The notes: generated by a model not told the origin, from the sequence alone. A stretch of 64,000 nt of DNA from Ignavibacteria bacterium (GCA_030684555.1 JAUXVN010000040.1:1-64000); one strand, 5' to 3'; positions 6,315 to 16,869 are shown, numbered from the stretch's first letter. Numbers and translations are program-made.

Positions 6315-8231
6315 TCATCTTATCAGTATCATCTTTTTTAGGGCAGAATTAGTTTTAGTTTTTAAATGATAGAAATAAACTCCGCTTGCAAGGCTGGCTG
6401 CATCCCAATTAATTTCATAAAAACCCGGCTGCATTTCTTTATTTATTAATTCTGCAATTTCTTTTCCAAGTACATCATAAACTTTTAAGGTAACAAACTC
6501 AAGATTAGAAATCCGAAATCCGAAATTGGTTTGGGGGTTAAAGGGATTCGGATAATTTTGAAGCAGCTCAAATTTTGCCGGTGAATATATTTCAACTTCC
6601 ATTTCATCATAATATTTATAGCTTCCTCCCGAATCAATCTGCTTAAGCCTGTATTGATATAAACCTGAACCGCCTGTAATTTCGTCTCTGTAAGAATATT
6701 CAATCACACTGTATTTATTTCCGTTTCCGGGGACAAAACCGATAAGACTCCATACCGGTTCTTCTTTTCTTTTTCTTTCAATCTCAAAACCATAGTTATG
6801 CAGCTCTGTTTCCGTACGCCATCTTAAGGAAACAATATTCTCTTTTACATCTGCAAAAAATAAAGAAAGCTCTACCAGCAGCGGTTCATTTGTAGAACGG
6901 AGCTGCGTTATTGAATATGGATAAATCAGAATCGAATCGCTGCTTGTCCCGCTTATTTTATTTAAGCTTGAAAGGCTGTTTACAATAAGTGCAGTATCGG
7001 CAAAATAGTGATCGTAATTTATTTCTGTATAAAATCCCGCAGCTGCAAGGGATACATAAAAAGTATCTGAAGATAAATTGCATATAAAACCGTTTACTTC
7101 GGTATCGCTTTTAAACTTCCATCCTATAAGCTTTGAATAGCTTGTTGAACCTATTGTTATTTGCGGATCAGGATTAAATGAAATGATAATTGCCGAATCT
7201 AATCCTCTTGATATTTCACTAAATAATTTTACCGCTGCGCCGTTTGCAAGCAGGTGATTATCTGTAACATCTATTGCAGCAAACCGGTAAATATTTGTAA
7301 GGTTATGATCTATAAGCATTGTAATTTTTGGAATTTGCAGAAAGATATGATTCATTGCAGTAACAAATAAAGCATGAACCCAGGTGTTAACAAACTGCTC
7401 CGGGCAGCCGTTCCCCTGTTCCCATAGATTAAATTCTGTAACCCACACTTCAATGCTGTCCGGAATATCATTAAAGCCGGCTAAATCAAAACGATTTGCT
7501 AAAATTCTAAACGGTTCCGCAAGCGCTCTTGCAGTATAAAAAACCGAATCGCTGTTGTTAGCGCCTATATAAACATGAAAAGCAAGCGCATCAAAATCGG
7601 GTGAGTAAGCAAAAATGGAATCATGCCAATCAGCCCTATTGGGTGGAGCGCCGCCGACAAGGCATATCTTGCTGTTTGGAAATTCACTCTTAATACTGTC
7701 GCACCAAATCTTTGACTGCGACGAATAGTAAGAACTTGAAAGCGAATCCATTGAAAGGTTATGTTCGTTGCCGATCTCTAAAAAATCAACAGGAATATTT
7801 AATGAATCAATATGCCTTAGCCATTTCATCTGGTAACTGATGTTTGAGTTTTGCAGGTTCATAACAAAAAGCCCTTCGCATTCAGCGGCATCAAGCCCTA
7901 ATTTAAATTTTGATGTGCTTACATCTATTTGCGGTAAGTTGCCGAGGCCGGGAGGAAGAGTAATGCCGGACATAAACCAGCCGGTTTGCCAATCCCAGTA
8001 ATTTGCAGTACTCCCGCCCGGGTAGCGTAAAATTGCCGGAGCTAAATATGCGGTTGAATCTAAGAAACTCTGCACTGTATAAGTAGCAGTAGTATGATGC
8101 GCATTTGTATTTAATCCGATTAATGGAACAGTTCGGCTAATGCTTCCGAGCTCTGCGGTAATTAATGTTTGAGCTATTAATGGATAGCTAAATACAAAAA
8201 GAATGAGGGTGGCTATTTTATTTTTCATCAT
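6315..8231 (-). CDS. Secreted clan GH-A-like glycoside hydrolase with T9SS sorting domain
   Basis: The 638-aa protein has a signal peptide and a TIM-barrel hydrolase layout. RYPGGSTANYWDW lies near residue 65, LEIGNEHNLS near 150 (probable acid/base Glu in G-N-E) and VWVTEFNLWEQGN near 265 (probable nucleophile Glu). This pattern is seen in clan GH-A families such as GH39, GH51 and GH79; I cannot fix the family. The C-terminus holds FELLQNYPNPFNPQ and ends KKMILIR, the T9SS export and anchoring signal. It lies 76 bases downstream of the two-component pair and could be cotranscribed or regulated by it. Its substrate is unknown; arabinose- or glucuronate-containing glycans are reasonable guesses. 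Confidence 0.75.
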   Translation of the reverse strand: MMKNKIATLILFVFSYPLIAQTLITAELGSISRTVPLIGLNTNAHHTTATYTVQSFLDSTAYLAPAILRYPGGSTANYWDWQTGWFMSGITLPPGLGNLPQIDVSTSKFKLGLDAAECEGLFVMNLQNSNISYQMKWLRHIDSLNIPVDFLEIGNEHNLSMDSLSSSYYSSQSKIWCDSIKSEFPNSKICLVGGAPPNRADWHDSIFAYSPDFDALAFHVYIGANNSDSVFYTARALAEPFRILANRFDLAGFNDIPDSIEVWVTEFNLWEQGNGCPEQFVNTWVHALFVTAMNHIFLQIPKITMLIDHNLTNIYRFAAIDVTDNHLLANGAAVKLFSEISRGLDSAIIISFNPDPQITIGSTSYSKLIGWKFKSDTEVNGFICNLSSDTFYVSLAAAGFYTEINYDHYFADTALIVNSLSSLNKISGTSSDSILIYPYSITQLRSTNEPLLVELSLFFADVKENIVSLRWRTETELHNYGFEIERKRKEEPVWSLIGFVPGNGNKYSVIEYSYRDEITGGSGLYQYRLKQIDSGGSYKYYDEMEVEIYSPAKFELLQNYPNPFNPQTNFGFRISNLEFVTLKVYDVLGKEIAELINKEMQPGFYEINWDAASLASGVYFYHLKTKTNSALKKMILIR

Positions 8232-8307
8232 CTAACAATTTTATTCAGAAATTAAAGGGAACATACAGTTAGATTAAGGAAGATCAACCACATAAAGATG
8301 TAGTTTT

Positions 8308-8955
8308 TCAGATAAGCTTTTCGCGGATTACTTTTGCAACCGCTTCCGGGCGTGATTTTACATGTAGCTTTGCATAAATATTTTTAACGTGAAATCTTAC
8401 AGTGTTGATGCTTATAAATAATTGCTCCGCTATTGAATTATAACTGAAGCCTTTTGTTAAAGCTTTTAACACTTCTATTTCCCTATCGGAAAGAAGTGAT
8501 TCAAGTTTTTCTTTTTGCGGTGCGGATAAAAAGGTTAAGACTTTGCGTGCAATTTCTCCCGTCATCGGAACGCCCCCTTCGTAAGCATCTTTTATTGCTT
8601 GAATTATTTTTTCCGATTTTGTTTTCTTCAATATGTAGCCGACGGCGCCGGCCTGCAGCGATTCAAAAATTTTATCCTCGTCTGCGTAAACCGTCTGCAT
8701 TATTATTTGAACATCCGGGTTTATCTTTTTTATCTCCTTAACGCATTGTATCCCGGATTTACCCGGCAGCCCGATATCCATTAAAACTACATCAGGTAAA
8801 AGCTTGCTTATTCCTTTAATTGCAGACTCGCCGTCTTCAAATACGCCGGCGCAGTTTATTCCATCGGAATTATCCAACAGCCATTTTAAATGATCTCTTA
8901 CATTTTCTTCATCTTCAACAATAACGGTGCGGATTATATTTTTTGTATCACTCAT
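8308..8955 (-). CDS. NarL/LuxR-type response regulator
   Basis: The 215-aa protein has a receiver domain (about 8-125) with the acidic pocket E-D-E near residue 15, phospho-acceptor Asp in VVLMDIGLPG near 61, and Lys in GYILKK. A LuxR-type HTH follows (about 150-210) with LSDREIEVLKALTKG and INTVRFHVKNIYAKL. Its start overlaps the kinase stop in an ATGA junction, so the two are translationally coupled and form a cognate pair. The target genes are not known; the hydrolase immediately downstream is the nearest candidate. Confidence 0.93.
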   Translation of the reverse strand: MSDTKNIIRTVIVEDEENVRDHLKWLLDNSDGINCAGVFEDGESAIKGISKLLPDVVLMDIGLPGKSGIQCVKEIKKINPDVQIIMQTVYADEDKIFESLQAGAVGYILKKTKSEKIIQAIKDAYEGGVPMTGEIARKVLTFLSAPQKEKLESLLSDREIEVLKALTKGFSYNSIAEQLFISINTVRFHVKNIYAKLHVKSRPEAVAKVIREKLI

Positions 8956-10937
8956 ATTTTATTTTTCTTAACGGGAATAGCAAGTAATATTTCTGTTCCG
9001 CTTCCCGGCGCACTATGTATATCATACTTTCCTCCAAGTTTTTCAATTCTCTTTTTCATGTTGTTGATTCCATTTATTCTTTTCAGTCCGGAAATATCAA
9101 ATCCATTTCCATCATCTTTAATATTAACCCGGATTATTTTTTTTACAGCAACATTTATACTGATTATTAATTCTTTAGCGGAAGCATGCTTTATCATATT
9201 AGTTACAGCTTCTTTTGTTATCAGCAAAAGAGAGCGAAGAATTTCGAGGTCCGGCTTAATTCGCGAAGCATCGCCATCAACATTAAGCTTAAAAGATATA
9301 TTTTCGGATTCACAAATTTCCCTAACGCTTGCTTCTATTCTTACAAGCAGCTTTTCAAGCGAATCATTTTTAGGATCAATTGACCAGACCACATCGCTCA
9401 TTGATTCAATTAATTCTCTCGCTATGTTTCCCACTTTTAATGTGGAAGCTGAAACCGCATCATCCATATAACTTTGCGACGCCATTTTTTTATTTATCTG
9501 CTCGGAGAACATTGAAATCTGTACAAGCCCGGAACCAATATCATCATGAAGATCAGCGGCAATTCCCGCACGTATTCTTTCAATGCCTATTAATCTTTTA
9601 ACTCTCATTCTTATAACAATTCCGGTTATCATAAGAAGTATAACAACGCTGGAAGAGATAAAAAGAGACCGGTCAATTACTTTTTCTTTTTGAAGAATTT
9701 CAATTTGCTGTTCTTTTTTTTCGGTTTCATATTTTGTTTGAAGGTCTGCAATAATCTTAGAGTTCTCTTCGTTAAAAACGCTGTCTTTCAAACTGTTAAA
9801 AAGCCGCTGATATTTAAGCGCCGATTTATAATCTCCTCTTGCTTCGGATAACTCCATTAAAAAATCGTAACTGTTTTTTATTAAATCCTGAGCGCCTATT
9901 TCTTCGGCAAGCTGCATTCCTTTTAGCAGATTTTTTTCTGCTTCATTTAAATTATTAAGCTTTATATAAATGCCGCCGATGTTTTTATACGTGTTGGCGA
10001 GTGTATATTTATCGCCGTACTTTTCAAACAACGGAAGCCCTTTAACATAATACTTAAGCGCTTCATCATAATTTTTCATATCGTAATACGTGTTGCCGAG
10101 GTTCCCCAAATCTCCCGCTGTTCCTCTTTCAGAATTCATTTGAATATGAACTTGATACGCTGCATTAAAATTCTCCAGTGCTTTTTCATGGCTCCCCTGC
10201 TTGCTATGAATTGAGCCGGCAACATTATAAGCGTTTGCAATTCCGGTTTTGTAGTCCAACTCGATGTTCAGCTCCATTGCACGGCTGTTATACATTGCCG
10301 CTTTGTCATAATCTTCCAGTGAAAAATAAATTACAGCAAGAATATTAAGCGGATCAATTAAATACTGCTTTTCACCTATCTTCTCTCTTACTTTTAGACA
10401 TTTGAAAGCAAACTCAGCTGCCTTCTCAAGCTTATTCAACTGGAAATAAATTATGGATAGCTGAACATAGCAATTACCTATTCCTGTACGGTTATTAATA
10501 TCCTCATATTCCTCAAGCGCCCCGGTTAAAAAATCTTCCGCTTTGCCGAAGTTATTCTGTTCCATGTATAAGAGGCCGATGTTAAACTTCGTCCATGCCG
10601 ACTTCTCTTTATCCCCTGCCGATTCATACTCTTTAAGCCGCTCTAAACGGACGTTTATCGCATCATCGAATTTACCGAGGTTAAAATAAATTTCCGAAAG
10701 GATATCATTAGAGCGTACCTCTTCCGCTGCGCTGCCTGAATTAGCGGCAAGTGTATGAGCCTCTTTAGCGTAGGTTAAAGCTTGTTCCGGGTTTTCATCT
10801 TTTAAGGAATCCGCAAAATCATTTAACAGCTTAATTTTATTTTCCCCTTTAGATTTTTTTAAGATAATTTCCAGGCTGTCAATATTTACCTGCGCATAAG
10901 CGGAAGCGATGCAGAAGAGTATAAAAATAATTTTCAT
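8952..10937 (-). CDS. TPR-sensor histidine kinase (HisKA_3 type)
   Basis: The 661-aa protein has a signal peptide, then about seven tetratricopeptide repeats (roughly residues 50-370), a coiled-coil stretch, a transmembrane helix near 425-445 (SLFISSSVVILLMITGIVI), a HisKA_3 dimerisation domain with the phospho-His in AADLHDDIGSGL, and a HATPase domain with N, DDGNGFD and GSGTEI boxes. This design places a periplasmic TPR ligand-sensing region before a cytoplasmic NarL-family kinase. It is the partner of the overlapping LuxR-type regulator. TPR-type sensors of this kind are frequent in the Bacteroidota lineage; the signal sensed is unknown. Confidence 0.92.
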   Translation of the reverse strand: MKIIFILFCIASAYAQVNIDSLEIILKKSKGENKIKLLNDFADSLKDENPEQALTYAKEAHTLAANSGSAAEEVRSNDILSEIYFNLGKFDDAINVRLERLKEYESAGDKEKSAWTKFNIGLLYMEQNNFGKAEDFLTGALEEYEDINNRTGIGNCYVQLSIIYFQLNKLEKAAEFAFKCLKVREKIGEKQYLIDPLNILAVIYFSLEDYDKAAMYNSRAMELNIELDYKTGIANAYNVAGSIHSKQGSHEKALENFNAAYQVHIQMNSERGTAGDLGNLGNTYYDMKNYDEALKYYVKGLPLFEKYGDKYTLANTYKNIGGIYIKLNNLNEAEKNLLKGMQLAEEIGAQDLIKNSYDFLMELSEARGDYKSALKYQRLFNSLKDSVFNEENSKIIADLQTKYETEKKEQQIEILQKEKVIDRSLFISSSVVILLMITGIVIRMRVKRLIGIERIRAGIAADLHDDIGSGLVQISMFSEQINKKMASQSYMDDAVSASTLKVGNIARELIESMSDVVWSIDPKNDSLEKLLVRIEASVREICESENISFKLNVDGDASRIKPDLEILRSLLLITKEAVTNMIKHASAKELIISINVAVKKIIRVNIKDDGNGFDISGLKRINGINNMKKRIEKLGGKYDIHSAPGSGTEILLAIPVKKNKI

Positions 10938-11063
10938 AGCTTCATTTTTTAGTAAATGATTAAAGAGAGAAAATCCGGTTAAATAATTGAAGTGATATTA
11001 AATAGAAAAATCGGTTAATGCAATATGAGGCAGGTTATAAAATATCTTTTTGTTATAACTCTT

Positions 11064-11102
11064 TAGAAATGTCATGGTATTCAGCACAATAGAAATGTCA
11101 TG
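11064..11102. repeat. Two direct copies of TAGAAATGTCATG, possible IS-end relic
   Basis: TAGAAATGTCATG occurs at 11064-11076 and again at 11090-11102, a period of 26 bases. Similar short tandem repeats are found at the ends of IS21-family elements. No transposase is nearby, so this would be a remnant. The 10938-11144 stretch otherwise holds nothing recognisable. Confidence 0.45.
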
Positions 11103-11144
11103 TTTAAGTATGCAATGGAAGGCATCGTTAACAGTTTAAAAGTT

Positions 11145-11803
11145 TTAAATGGCTCGCTGACTTCGCATAATATCTAATCTAATAATAACCTGAAGCAGCC
11201 ATTTAATTTTTTCTTTGCTCAACTTTTTAATTCTCTTTGTTAGAGGGAATAAAAAAAATAAAATCTTCCGGAGCCAGTTCGGATTTTGCTTTTCAAGCCG
11301 GGGATCAAAATTCCAGTTGTTAGCTTTAATTCTTTCATGCATCATACAAATATGTGGTTCTTTAAATATTTATAAATTTCCAAGGTCATCATATCTAACA
11401 ATTTTTCATGTAGCTTCTTCAACTGCATCATCGGTACGGTTCAGCATCGGAATGCTTAAAATCCATTGCATTTCCCCACGAAACAACATCTTGAAAATTT
11501 CAATTACCCTTACTTTACGAATGCACCAGTTACTATAGTTATTCTGGTAATAATCAAAGCTAAAATATTTTTGGTTTCAATTGATAAGACTTTCTCCCTT
11601 CTCTCAAGCTCATATCCAATCCTCTTTTGATAATCTTTATCTTATCGCTTTTATATTCTGTACAGCTTCAAGAGTTTTATCATCACTGATTCCGACATTA
11701 ACAATGAATTCATCGCATAGAGGAAGCCCCGATTTAATAGCTTCAAAAAAGGATAGCAACATTTTAAGCAGTTGCCGATTATGGTAAAGCCGGAAACTTT
11801 CAT
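11145..11803 (-). pseudogene. Decayed family 2 glycosyltransferase
   Basis: Reading leftwards from ATG 11803, three frames together spell a glycosyltransferase. MKVSGFTIIGNCLKCCYP comes first; then, after a shift, FFEAIKSGLPLCDEFIV plus NVGISDDKTLEAVQNI; then, after a stop and shift, DKIKIIKRGLDMSLREG. Near 11345-11270, MHERIKANNWNFDPRL is recognisable as the family's C-terminal segment. The order and content match intact enzymes that add sugars from nucleotide-sugar donors, but at least two frameshifts and lost central sequence make it non-functional. The IS-like repeats beside it suggest an old insertion or deletion event. Confidence 0.75.
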
Positions 11804-12112
11804 TGCTAAGTCTTGAGCTGCATATTGTAGAGCTTGTAATAAAGCCCTTTATTCTTTTTAGAAGATTTTCGTAAACCCATTCTTCAACAATTCTTCCTTT
11901 TTCATACTTTAATATTGAGATCACTTTTGCTTTTAAATAAGTGAATAAAATTGTTCGATGTCATAAATCTTATTTTGTTAATTTATCAAAAGTTGTCGGA
12001 ACATCCGGAAATGCAAGAGCTTTGTATCTGCATCTTACAAATATTGATATTTCTATTCCGGTCTCTAGAACTTTTACAAATCAGATACTATCCCACTTAA
12101 AATAAATGCCCG

Positions 12113-12172
12113 TTTGTCACATCAAGAGGGGGATAAGTGGCTTTTATCACAAAAAGTTAGCCCTTTATCACA
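12113..12172 (+). promoter_or_regulatory. Three phased TTTRTCACA repeats upstream of a TonB receptor
   Basis: TTTGTCACA at 12113 and TTTATCACA at 12143 and 12164 are in the same orientation, 30 and 21 bases apart, close to whole helical turns. TCACA is the half-site seen in CRP/FNR-type operators, but no inverted TGTGA partner is present. The rest of 11804-12239 shows no gene. Confidence 0.35.
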
Positions 12173-12239
12173 TTCCTAAACTTATCAAAAATAAATAAAT
12201 TAAATTTGAGCATTAAATTTCATTAAAAAAGGGGTGAAA

Positions 12240-14747
12240 ATGTTTAGAGTATTGTCGGTTTTATTAATTGCTTTCGTCTCATTAGCTTATGCTCAAAAAG
12301 GAACTGTTGTCGGAAGAATTACAGATGCATCAAACAAAGACGTTTTATTAGGGGCAAATATTCTTGTAAAAGAATTGGATGGAGTTGGTACGGCAACTGA
12401 CATTAACGGAAGATTCAGTTTAAAATTACCTTCCGGGGTTTATTCGATTGCCATAAGTTTGATCGGATATAAATCTGTTGTAAAAACCGATATAATAGTT
12501 CGTTCGAATAGTGAATATTTTGTTGAAGTTTCCCTTTCTCCCACTTCAGTTGAACTAAATGAAGTAACTGTCTTTGCCGATTATTTTGATAAAACAATAA
12601 ATGAAAATAACTTAAGCACATTATCATTAGCGGTTGAGGAAGTGCGTCGTTCTCCCGGCTCTATGGGGGATTTTCAGCGAATACTTCAGGCAATGCCCGG
12701 AGTCTCTTTTTCAAGTGATCAAACAAATGAATTGTTGGTAAGAGGGGGTTCACCAAATGAAAATCTTACAATACTTGATGGTATGGAACTTCATTCAACT
12801 AATCATTACCCGAATCAACTTAATTCCGGTGGACCTATCAATATGATTAACACCGATTTAATTCAAGATATTAAGTTCTCTTCGGGTGGCTTTATCGCAA
12901 AGTATGGTGACAAGCTTTCTGCGTTTACAAATATAGAAACCCGGGAAGGAACCCGCTCAAAATCTTTTTCCGGACAAGTTGATATGAATATGGCAGGAAT
13001 AGGAACTGTACTCGAGGGAAGAATAGGTGACGGGAAAGGTTCGTGGTTAATTTCTGCAAGAAAAAGTTATATCGATTTAATTGCAAGCAGTTTCGGTTTA
13101 ACTTCAACTCCTTTCTATTATGACGGACAATTTAAAGTAACGTATGATCTAAATACTTCGCACAAAATAAGTTGGGCTGGAATTTATGGTCATGATCGAA
13201 TTGATGTTGTCGGTAAATCAGATGTAGTATATAAAGAAAAAGCAAATCAAAGAGACTCAGTTGATTATGAAGATGTATATGTTTATCAATCACAGTGGGC
13301 AACCGGTTTAACTCTCAAAAGTCTTTGGTCAAAAAAAATGTATTCGGATATTACATTTTATGCAAACAGCTATAAACAAAAATTTGATGTAAAAAGCGTA
13401 TTTACCGAGCGAGAATTCAACTCGAACGGAAATCTCGGTTCCACAAAAGATATTTCGAGCCGGCAAATATATTATGAAGAATCATCAACAACAGAAGCAG
13501 CACTTCGTGCAAATTTCGGTTATGTTTTTAACAACGTTCATAAACTTGAGTTTGGGGCTTCTCTGAAATCGGCTTCCATTTCAAATGACTTTTTTGTTGA
13601 TGCCGATACAGTTCGTTATGATTTGAATAACGACGGAATTTTTTCCTCCGATTTCACTGTTGATCCTATTATTGTAAATCCGGCTTCAGCATTCGCTTTT
13701 AACAAAAATCTTGGCGATGAAAACAAAAGTTATTTTTATTTAAATAACAGCCTAAATTTCTTTAATGAACGATTGGTGCTTAATATCGGTTTGCGTTACG
13801 ATTATTTTTCTTTCAGCCAAAAAGGGAATGTCTCACCAAGAATATCGGGAAGTTTTTACCTCCAACCCTCAATAACGAGTATTAATTTTTCTTATGGCGA
13901 ATATTATCAAACACAAGCATACCCGATATATTGGGATAGATTTAATTCCGGAGTTAATCAATATTTAGAAAATTCACATGCCACACATTTTATTGCAGGA
14001 ATTGAACACATACTAAATGATGGTCTTAAACTGAATGCTGAAGCTTACTATAAAAAATATAACAAACTTCCTATCTCTGAAAGATTTGTTAATTTTAATG
14101 ACAGAACTTTCAGATCGGAAAAATATTTAAATATCGGGGAGCAAAAAATCTATGGAATGGATTTTTTACTTCAGCAAAAATTCGTGAAAGATATCTACGC
14201 AACAATTAGTTATTCAAGGATGTGGTCGCACATAAATGATCTTAGAATCGGCTATGAAGGTAAATCATATATCTCTGAGTATGACTTTCCTCATATCTTC
14301 AACATAGTAGTTGGTAAAAGTTTTAGTAACGCTCGGACGGAATTAGACAAAATGAACTTTTTAATAAAATACACAAGTATGTTGTTACCCTTTTCTGATG
14401 ACATGGAAATAAGTTTTCGATGGCGGTATGCAGCCGGTTCCCCGTATACAGAAAGATTTTTTTCACCTTCTGAACAACACAGAAGCGGGGGTACGAGTTG
14501 GACAGGAGGGGGTTGGGTTGAATCAGATAATATCAATGGAAAACGTTATCCGGCTTATCACCGATTAGATATAGGCATGAACAGCCGCTATAACTTTGAT
14601 TGGGGAAACTTAGTTTTTGTATTCTCAATACAGAATGTTTATAATCGTAAAAACATAGCGGCGTATAGATATAATTCTGACAGCACGATTGATACTATTT
14701 ACCAGTTCTCAATACTCCCGGTTGCGGGGATAGAACTGGAGTTTTAA
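12240..14747 (+). CDS. TonB-dependent outer-membrane receptor
   Basis: I chose ATG 12240, with AAGGGG just upstream, rather than the GTG two codons earlier. The protein of about 835 aa has a signal peptide ending in AYA, a carboxypeptidase-regulatory-like beta sandwich (about 20-110: GTVVGRITDASNKDVLLGANI), a plug domain (about 120-235, with MPGVSF and LLVRGGSPNENLTILDGM), and then a long beta-barrel ending in GIELEF with a terminal Phe. It transports a substrate across the outer membrane using TonB energy. There is no SusD-like gene beside it and no enzyme in its immediate operon, so the substrate cannot be guessed. Confidence 0.9.
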   Translation: MFRVLSVLLIAFVSLAYAQKGTVVGRITDASNKDVLLGANILVKELDGVGTATDINGRFSLKLPSGVYSIAISLIGYKSVVKTDIIVRSNSEYFVEVSLSPTSVELNEVTVFADYFDKTINENNLSTLSLAVEEVRRSPGSMGDFQRILQAMPGVSFSSDQTNELLVRGGSPNENLTILDGMELHSTNHYPNQLNSGGPINMINTDLIQDIKFSSGGFIAKYGDKLSAFTNIETREGTRSKSFSGQVDMNMAGIGTVLEGRIGDGKGSWLISARKSYIDLIASSFGLTSTPFYYDGQFKVTYDLNTSHKISWAGIYGHDRIDVVGKSDVVYKEKANQRDSVDYEDVYVYQSQWATGLTLKSLWSKKMYSDITFYANSYKQKFDVKSVFTEREFNSNGNLGSTKDISSRQIYYEESSTTEAALRANFGYVFNNVHKLEFGASLKSASISNDFFVDADTVRYDLNNDGIFSSDFTVDPIIVNPASAFAFNKNLGDENKSYFYLNNSLNFFNERLVLNIGLRYDYFSFSQKGNVSPRISGSFYLQPSITSINFSYGEYYQTQAYPIYWDRFNSGVNQYLENSHATHFIAGIEHILNDGLKLNAEAYYKKYNKLPISERFVNFNDRTFRSEKYLNIGEQKIYGMDFLLQQKFVKDIYATISYSRMWSHINDLRIGYEGKSYISEYDFPHIFNIVVGKSFSNARTELDKMNFLIKYTSMLLPFSDDMEISFRWRYAAGSPYTERFFSPSEQHRSGGTSWTGGGWVESDNINGKRYPAYHRLDIGMNSRYNFDWGNLVFVFSIQNVYNRKNIAAYRYNSDSTIDTIYQFSILPVAGIELEF

Positions 14748-14920
14748 ATTATTTTCATATTCATTTCCCATTGTTACTCGCATAGGAATAGTGCAAGGGA
14801 AGGGAAATAAGCCTGAATTGACCCTGCTCAGCCACACAATTCGGATAGATGAAAAGAGGGATTAAATATGTTAAAACCTGTTTTAATCTTTGAAAGGGTT
14901 TATACAAAAGGAACAAAATA

Positions 14921-14947
14921 TTTGGGGCTGTCACATTCAGCCCCAAA
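14921..14947. terminator. Bidirectional terminator between convergent genes
   Basis: TTTGGGGCTG and CAGCCCCAAA form a perfect 10-bp stem with loop TCACATT. It lies between the + strand receptor gene and the stop of the - strand symporter, with T-rich sequence on both sides, so it can serve both. Confidence 0.8.
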
Positions 14948-14966
14948 CATAAATTTTCATTTACTG

Positions 14967-16511
14967 TCACTCAGCACCGATTCCAAGATAGGTGCGAAGT
15001 TTTTCATCTTCGAACATATTTTCAGCTTCGGGTTCTTTTGTAAATAAAGAAACTATAATACCCATAATAAATGCAGCGCTCATAGAAATTAACGCTGGAT
15101 TTTTAAGCGGGAAAATTGCAGTCTCGTTTTTAAATATATCGACCCAGACAGTAGGACTTAAAATTATAAGTATAATTGCAAGTAATGCACCGGTTATTAT
15201 ACTATAAACAGCTCCTTTAGTAGTAAACTTTTTCCACATAATTGACATAAGTAGTGAAGGGAAGTTTGCACTTGCAGCAATTGCAAATGCAAGCCCGACC
15301 ATAAACGCAACGTTCTGACCTTTAAAAATCAAACCGAGTAATACAGCAACAACTCCAATCCCGAGTGTGGCTATTCTTGCAACTCTTACTTCTCCGGCTT
15401 CATTTGTTTTTCCTTTTTTGAAAACATTAACATAAAGATCGTGAGATAATGTTGAAGCGCCTGAGAGTGTAAGTCCGGCAACTACCGCAAGAATAGTAGC
15501 GAACGCAACCGCAGCAATAAATCCGAGGAAAAATTGCCCCCCCACGGATTCAGCTAATAATAACGCCGCCATATTACCCCCTTTATCAAAACTGCTGACT
15601 ACATCCTGCCCGACAAGTACCATAGCTCCAAAACCAATTACGAATGTAAGGATATAAAAATATCCTATAAATCCGGTGGCAACAAAAACTGATTTACGTG
15701 CCTGTTTTGCATCAGGAACAGTAAAAAATCTCATAAGTATATGTGGCAAACCTGCCGTCCCGAGAATTAGTGCAAGTCCCAATGAAATTGCATCCCATGG
15801 GTTTGTAATAAATCCACCCGGTTCTAGAACTGATTTATATTTCATAGCTGCCTGTTCGAAAAGATTAATCGGATTCATTGCAAAATGAGATAACGTCATA
15901 ATTACAAGTAATGTAGCACCGCTTAGTAATAAAACTGCTTTGATAATTTGTACCCATGTTGTTGCAAGCATACCTCCGAATAAAACGTATGAAATCATAA
16001 CTACCCCTACTATTACAACCGCTGCTTCATAAGGCAAGCCGAATAGAACAGTTATAAGAGAACCTGCACCAACCATCTGCGCAATAAGGTAAAAAGTTAT
16101 AGTCATTAATGAACCAACCGATGATGCTATTCGTACTGGCTTTTGTCTTAAGCGGTAAGCAAGTACATCGGCAAAAGTAAACTTGCCCAGATTCCTTAAT
16201 GGCTCTGCAATTAAAAACATAACGAGTGGCCAACCGACTAAAAATCCGATTGAATAAATAAGTCCGTCGTATCCTCTTAACGAAACCATTCCGGCAATTC
16301 CCAGAAAAGATGCTGCGCTCATATAATCACCGGATAAAGCTAATCCATTTTGAAAACCTGAAATACTTCTATCAGCGGCGTAAAACTCCGAAGTGGTTTT
16401 TGTTTTTTTTGCTGCCCAATAAGTTATAACTAAAGTAACTGCGACGAAAAGAAAGAAAATAATAATCGAAGCAATATTAACCTGCCCAATTGATGTTTGA
16501 ATTGTATCCAA
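14967..16511 (-). CDS. actP: Sodium:solute symporter, acetate (ActP) type
   Basis: The 514-aa integral membrane protein shows about 13 hydrophobic helices and the SSS-family signature. [20 protein letters not shown] near residue 50 and [17 protein letters not shown] match ActP cation/acetate symporters, and [15 protein letters not shown] follows. It would import acetate or another short monocarboxylate with Na+. It is preceded by a DUF485 gene 43 bases upstream, the usual yjcH-actP order. The adjoining sensor with CBS and DUF294 domains also fits acetate uptake. Substrate is inferred from family resemblance. Confidence 0.85.
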   Translation of the reverse strand: MDTIQTSIGQVNIASIIIFFLFVAVTLVITYWAAKKTKTTSEFYAADRSISGFQNGLALSGDYMSAASFLGIAGMVSLRGYDGLIYSIGFLVGWPLVMFLIAEPLRNLGKFTFADVLAYRLRQKPVRIASSVGSLMTITFYLIAQMVGAGSLITVLFGLPYEAAVVIVGVVMISYVLFGGMLATTWVQIIKAVLLLSGATLLVIMTLSHFAMNPINLFEQAAMKYKSVLEPGGFITNPWDAISLGLALILGTAGLPHILMRFFTVPDAKQARKSVFVATGFIGYFYILTFVIGFGAMVLVGQDVVSSFDKGGNMAALLLAESVGGQFFLGFIAAVAFATILAVVAGLTLSGASTLSHDLYVNVFKKGKTNEAGEVRVARIATLGIGVVAVLLGLIFKGQNVAFMVGLAFAIAASANFPSLLMSIMWKKFTTKGAVYSIITGALLAIILIILSPTVWVDIFKNETAIFPLKNPALISMSAAFIMGIIVSLFTKEPEAENMFEDEKLRTYLGIGAE

Positions 16512-16554
16512 TTGTCAATCTCCTAATATTATATGTGGTAATAAATAATTGATA

Positions 16555-16869
16555 TTAGTTTTTTAAAACTTCGTTCCGTAGCTCGCGAACGGCTTTATCA
16601 TAATCTTTGTTAGCCCAGCGCGTGTAAACACCTGTTAAAAGCCAGGCAAAGATTATAATGCCAATACCAATAGGTAAACCGAGCGTTATATGCTCACCAA
16701 TTTTGATTGAAAGGAATTCTTTATAGAAAGCAATTGAGAGGATGAACCCGAAATAAACAGCGAGTATAATAATGGTTAGAGTTATGGAAAATTTTAATCT
16801 CTTTTTGACAAGATTCTTAAATTTTTCCGATTCGATTATATCCCTGACACGTTCTGCACTTACACTCAT
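16555..16869 (-). CDS. DUF485 membrane protein (YjcH-like)
   Basis: The 104-aa protein has two membrane helices (about 31-53 and 66-88) and the DUF485 layout: a short charged N-terminus with F-K-x-L-V-K-K-R, helix, the G-x-P loop (GLPIGIGIIIFAW), helix, and a final YTRWANKDYDKAVREL segment. This family is regularly encoded just before actP-type symporters and is thought to be an accessory subunit, though its exact role is unclear. It is probably cotranscribed with the symporter. Confidence 0.85.
   Translation of the reverse strand: MSVSAERVRDIIESEKFKNLVKKRLKFSITLTIIILAVYFGFILSIAFYKEFLSIKIGEHITLGLPIGIGIIIFAWLLTGVYTRWANKDYDKAVRELRNEVLKN

Noticed and set aside
11804-11924. N-terminal extension of the glycosyltransferase relic.
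   Set aside because: The family starts at the Met at 11803; the upstream codons do not resemble it.
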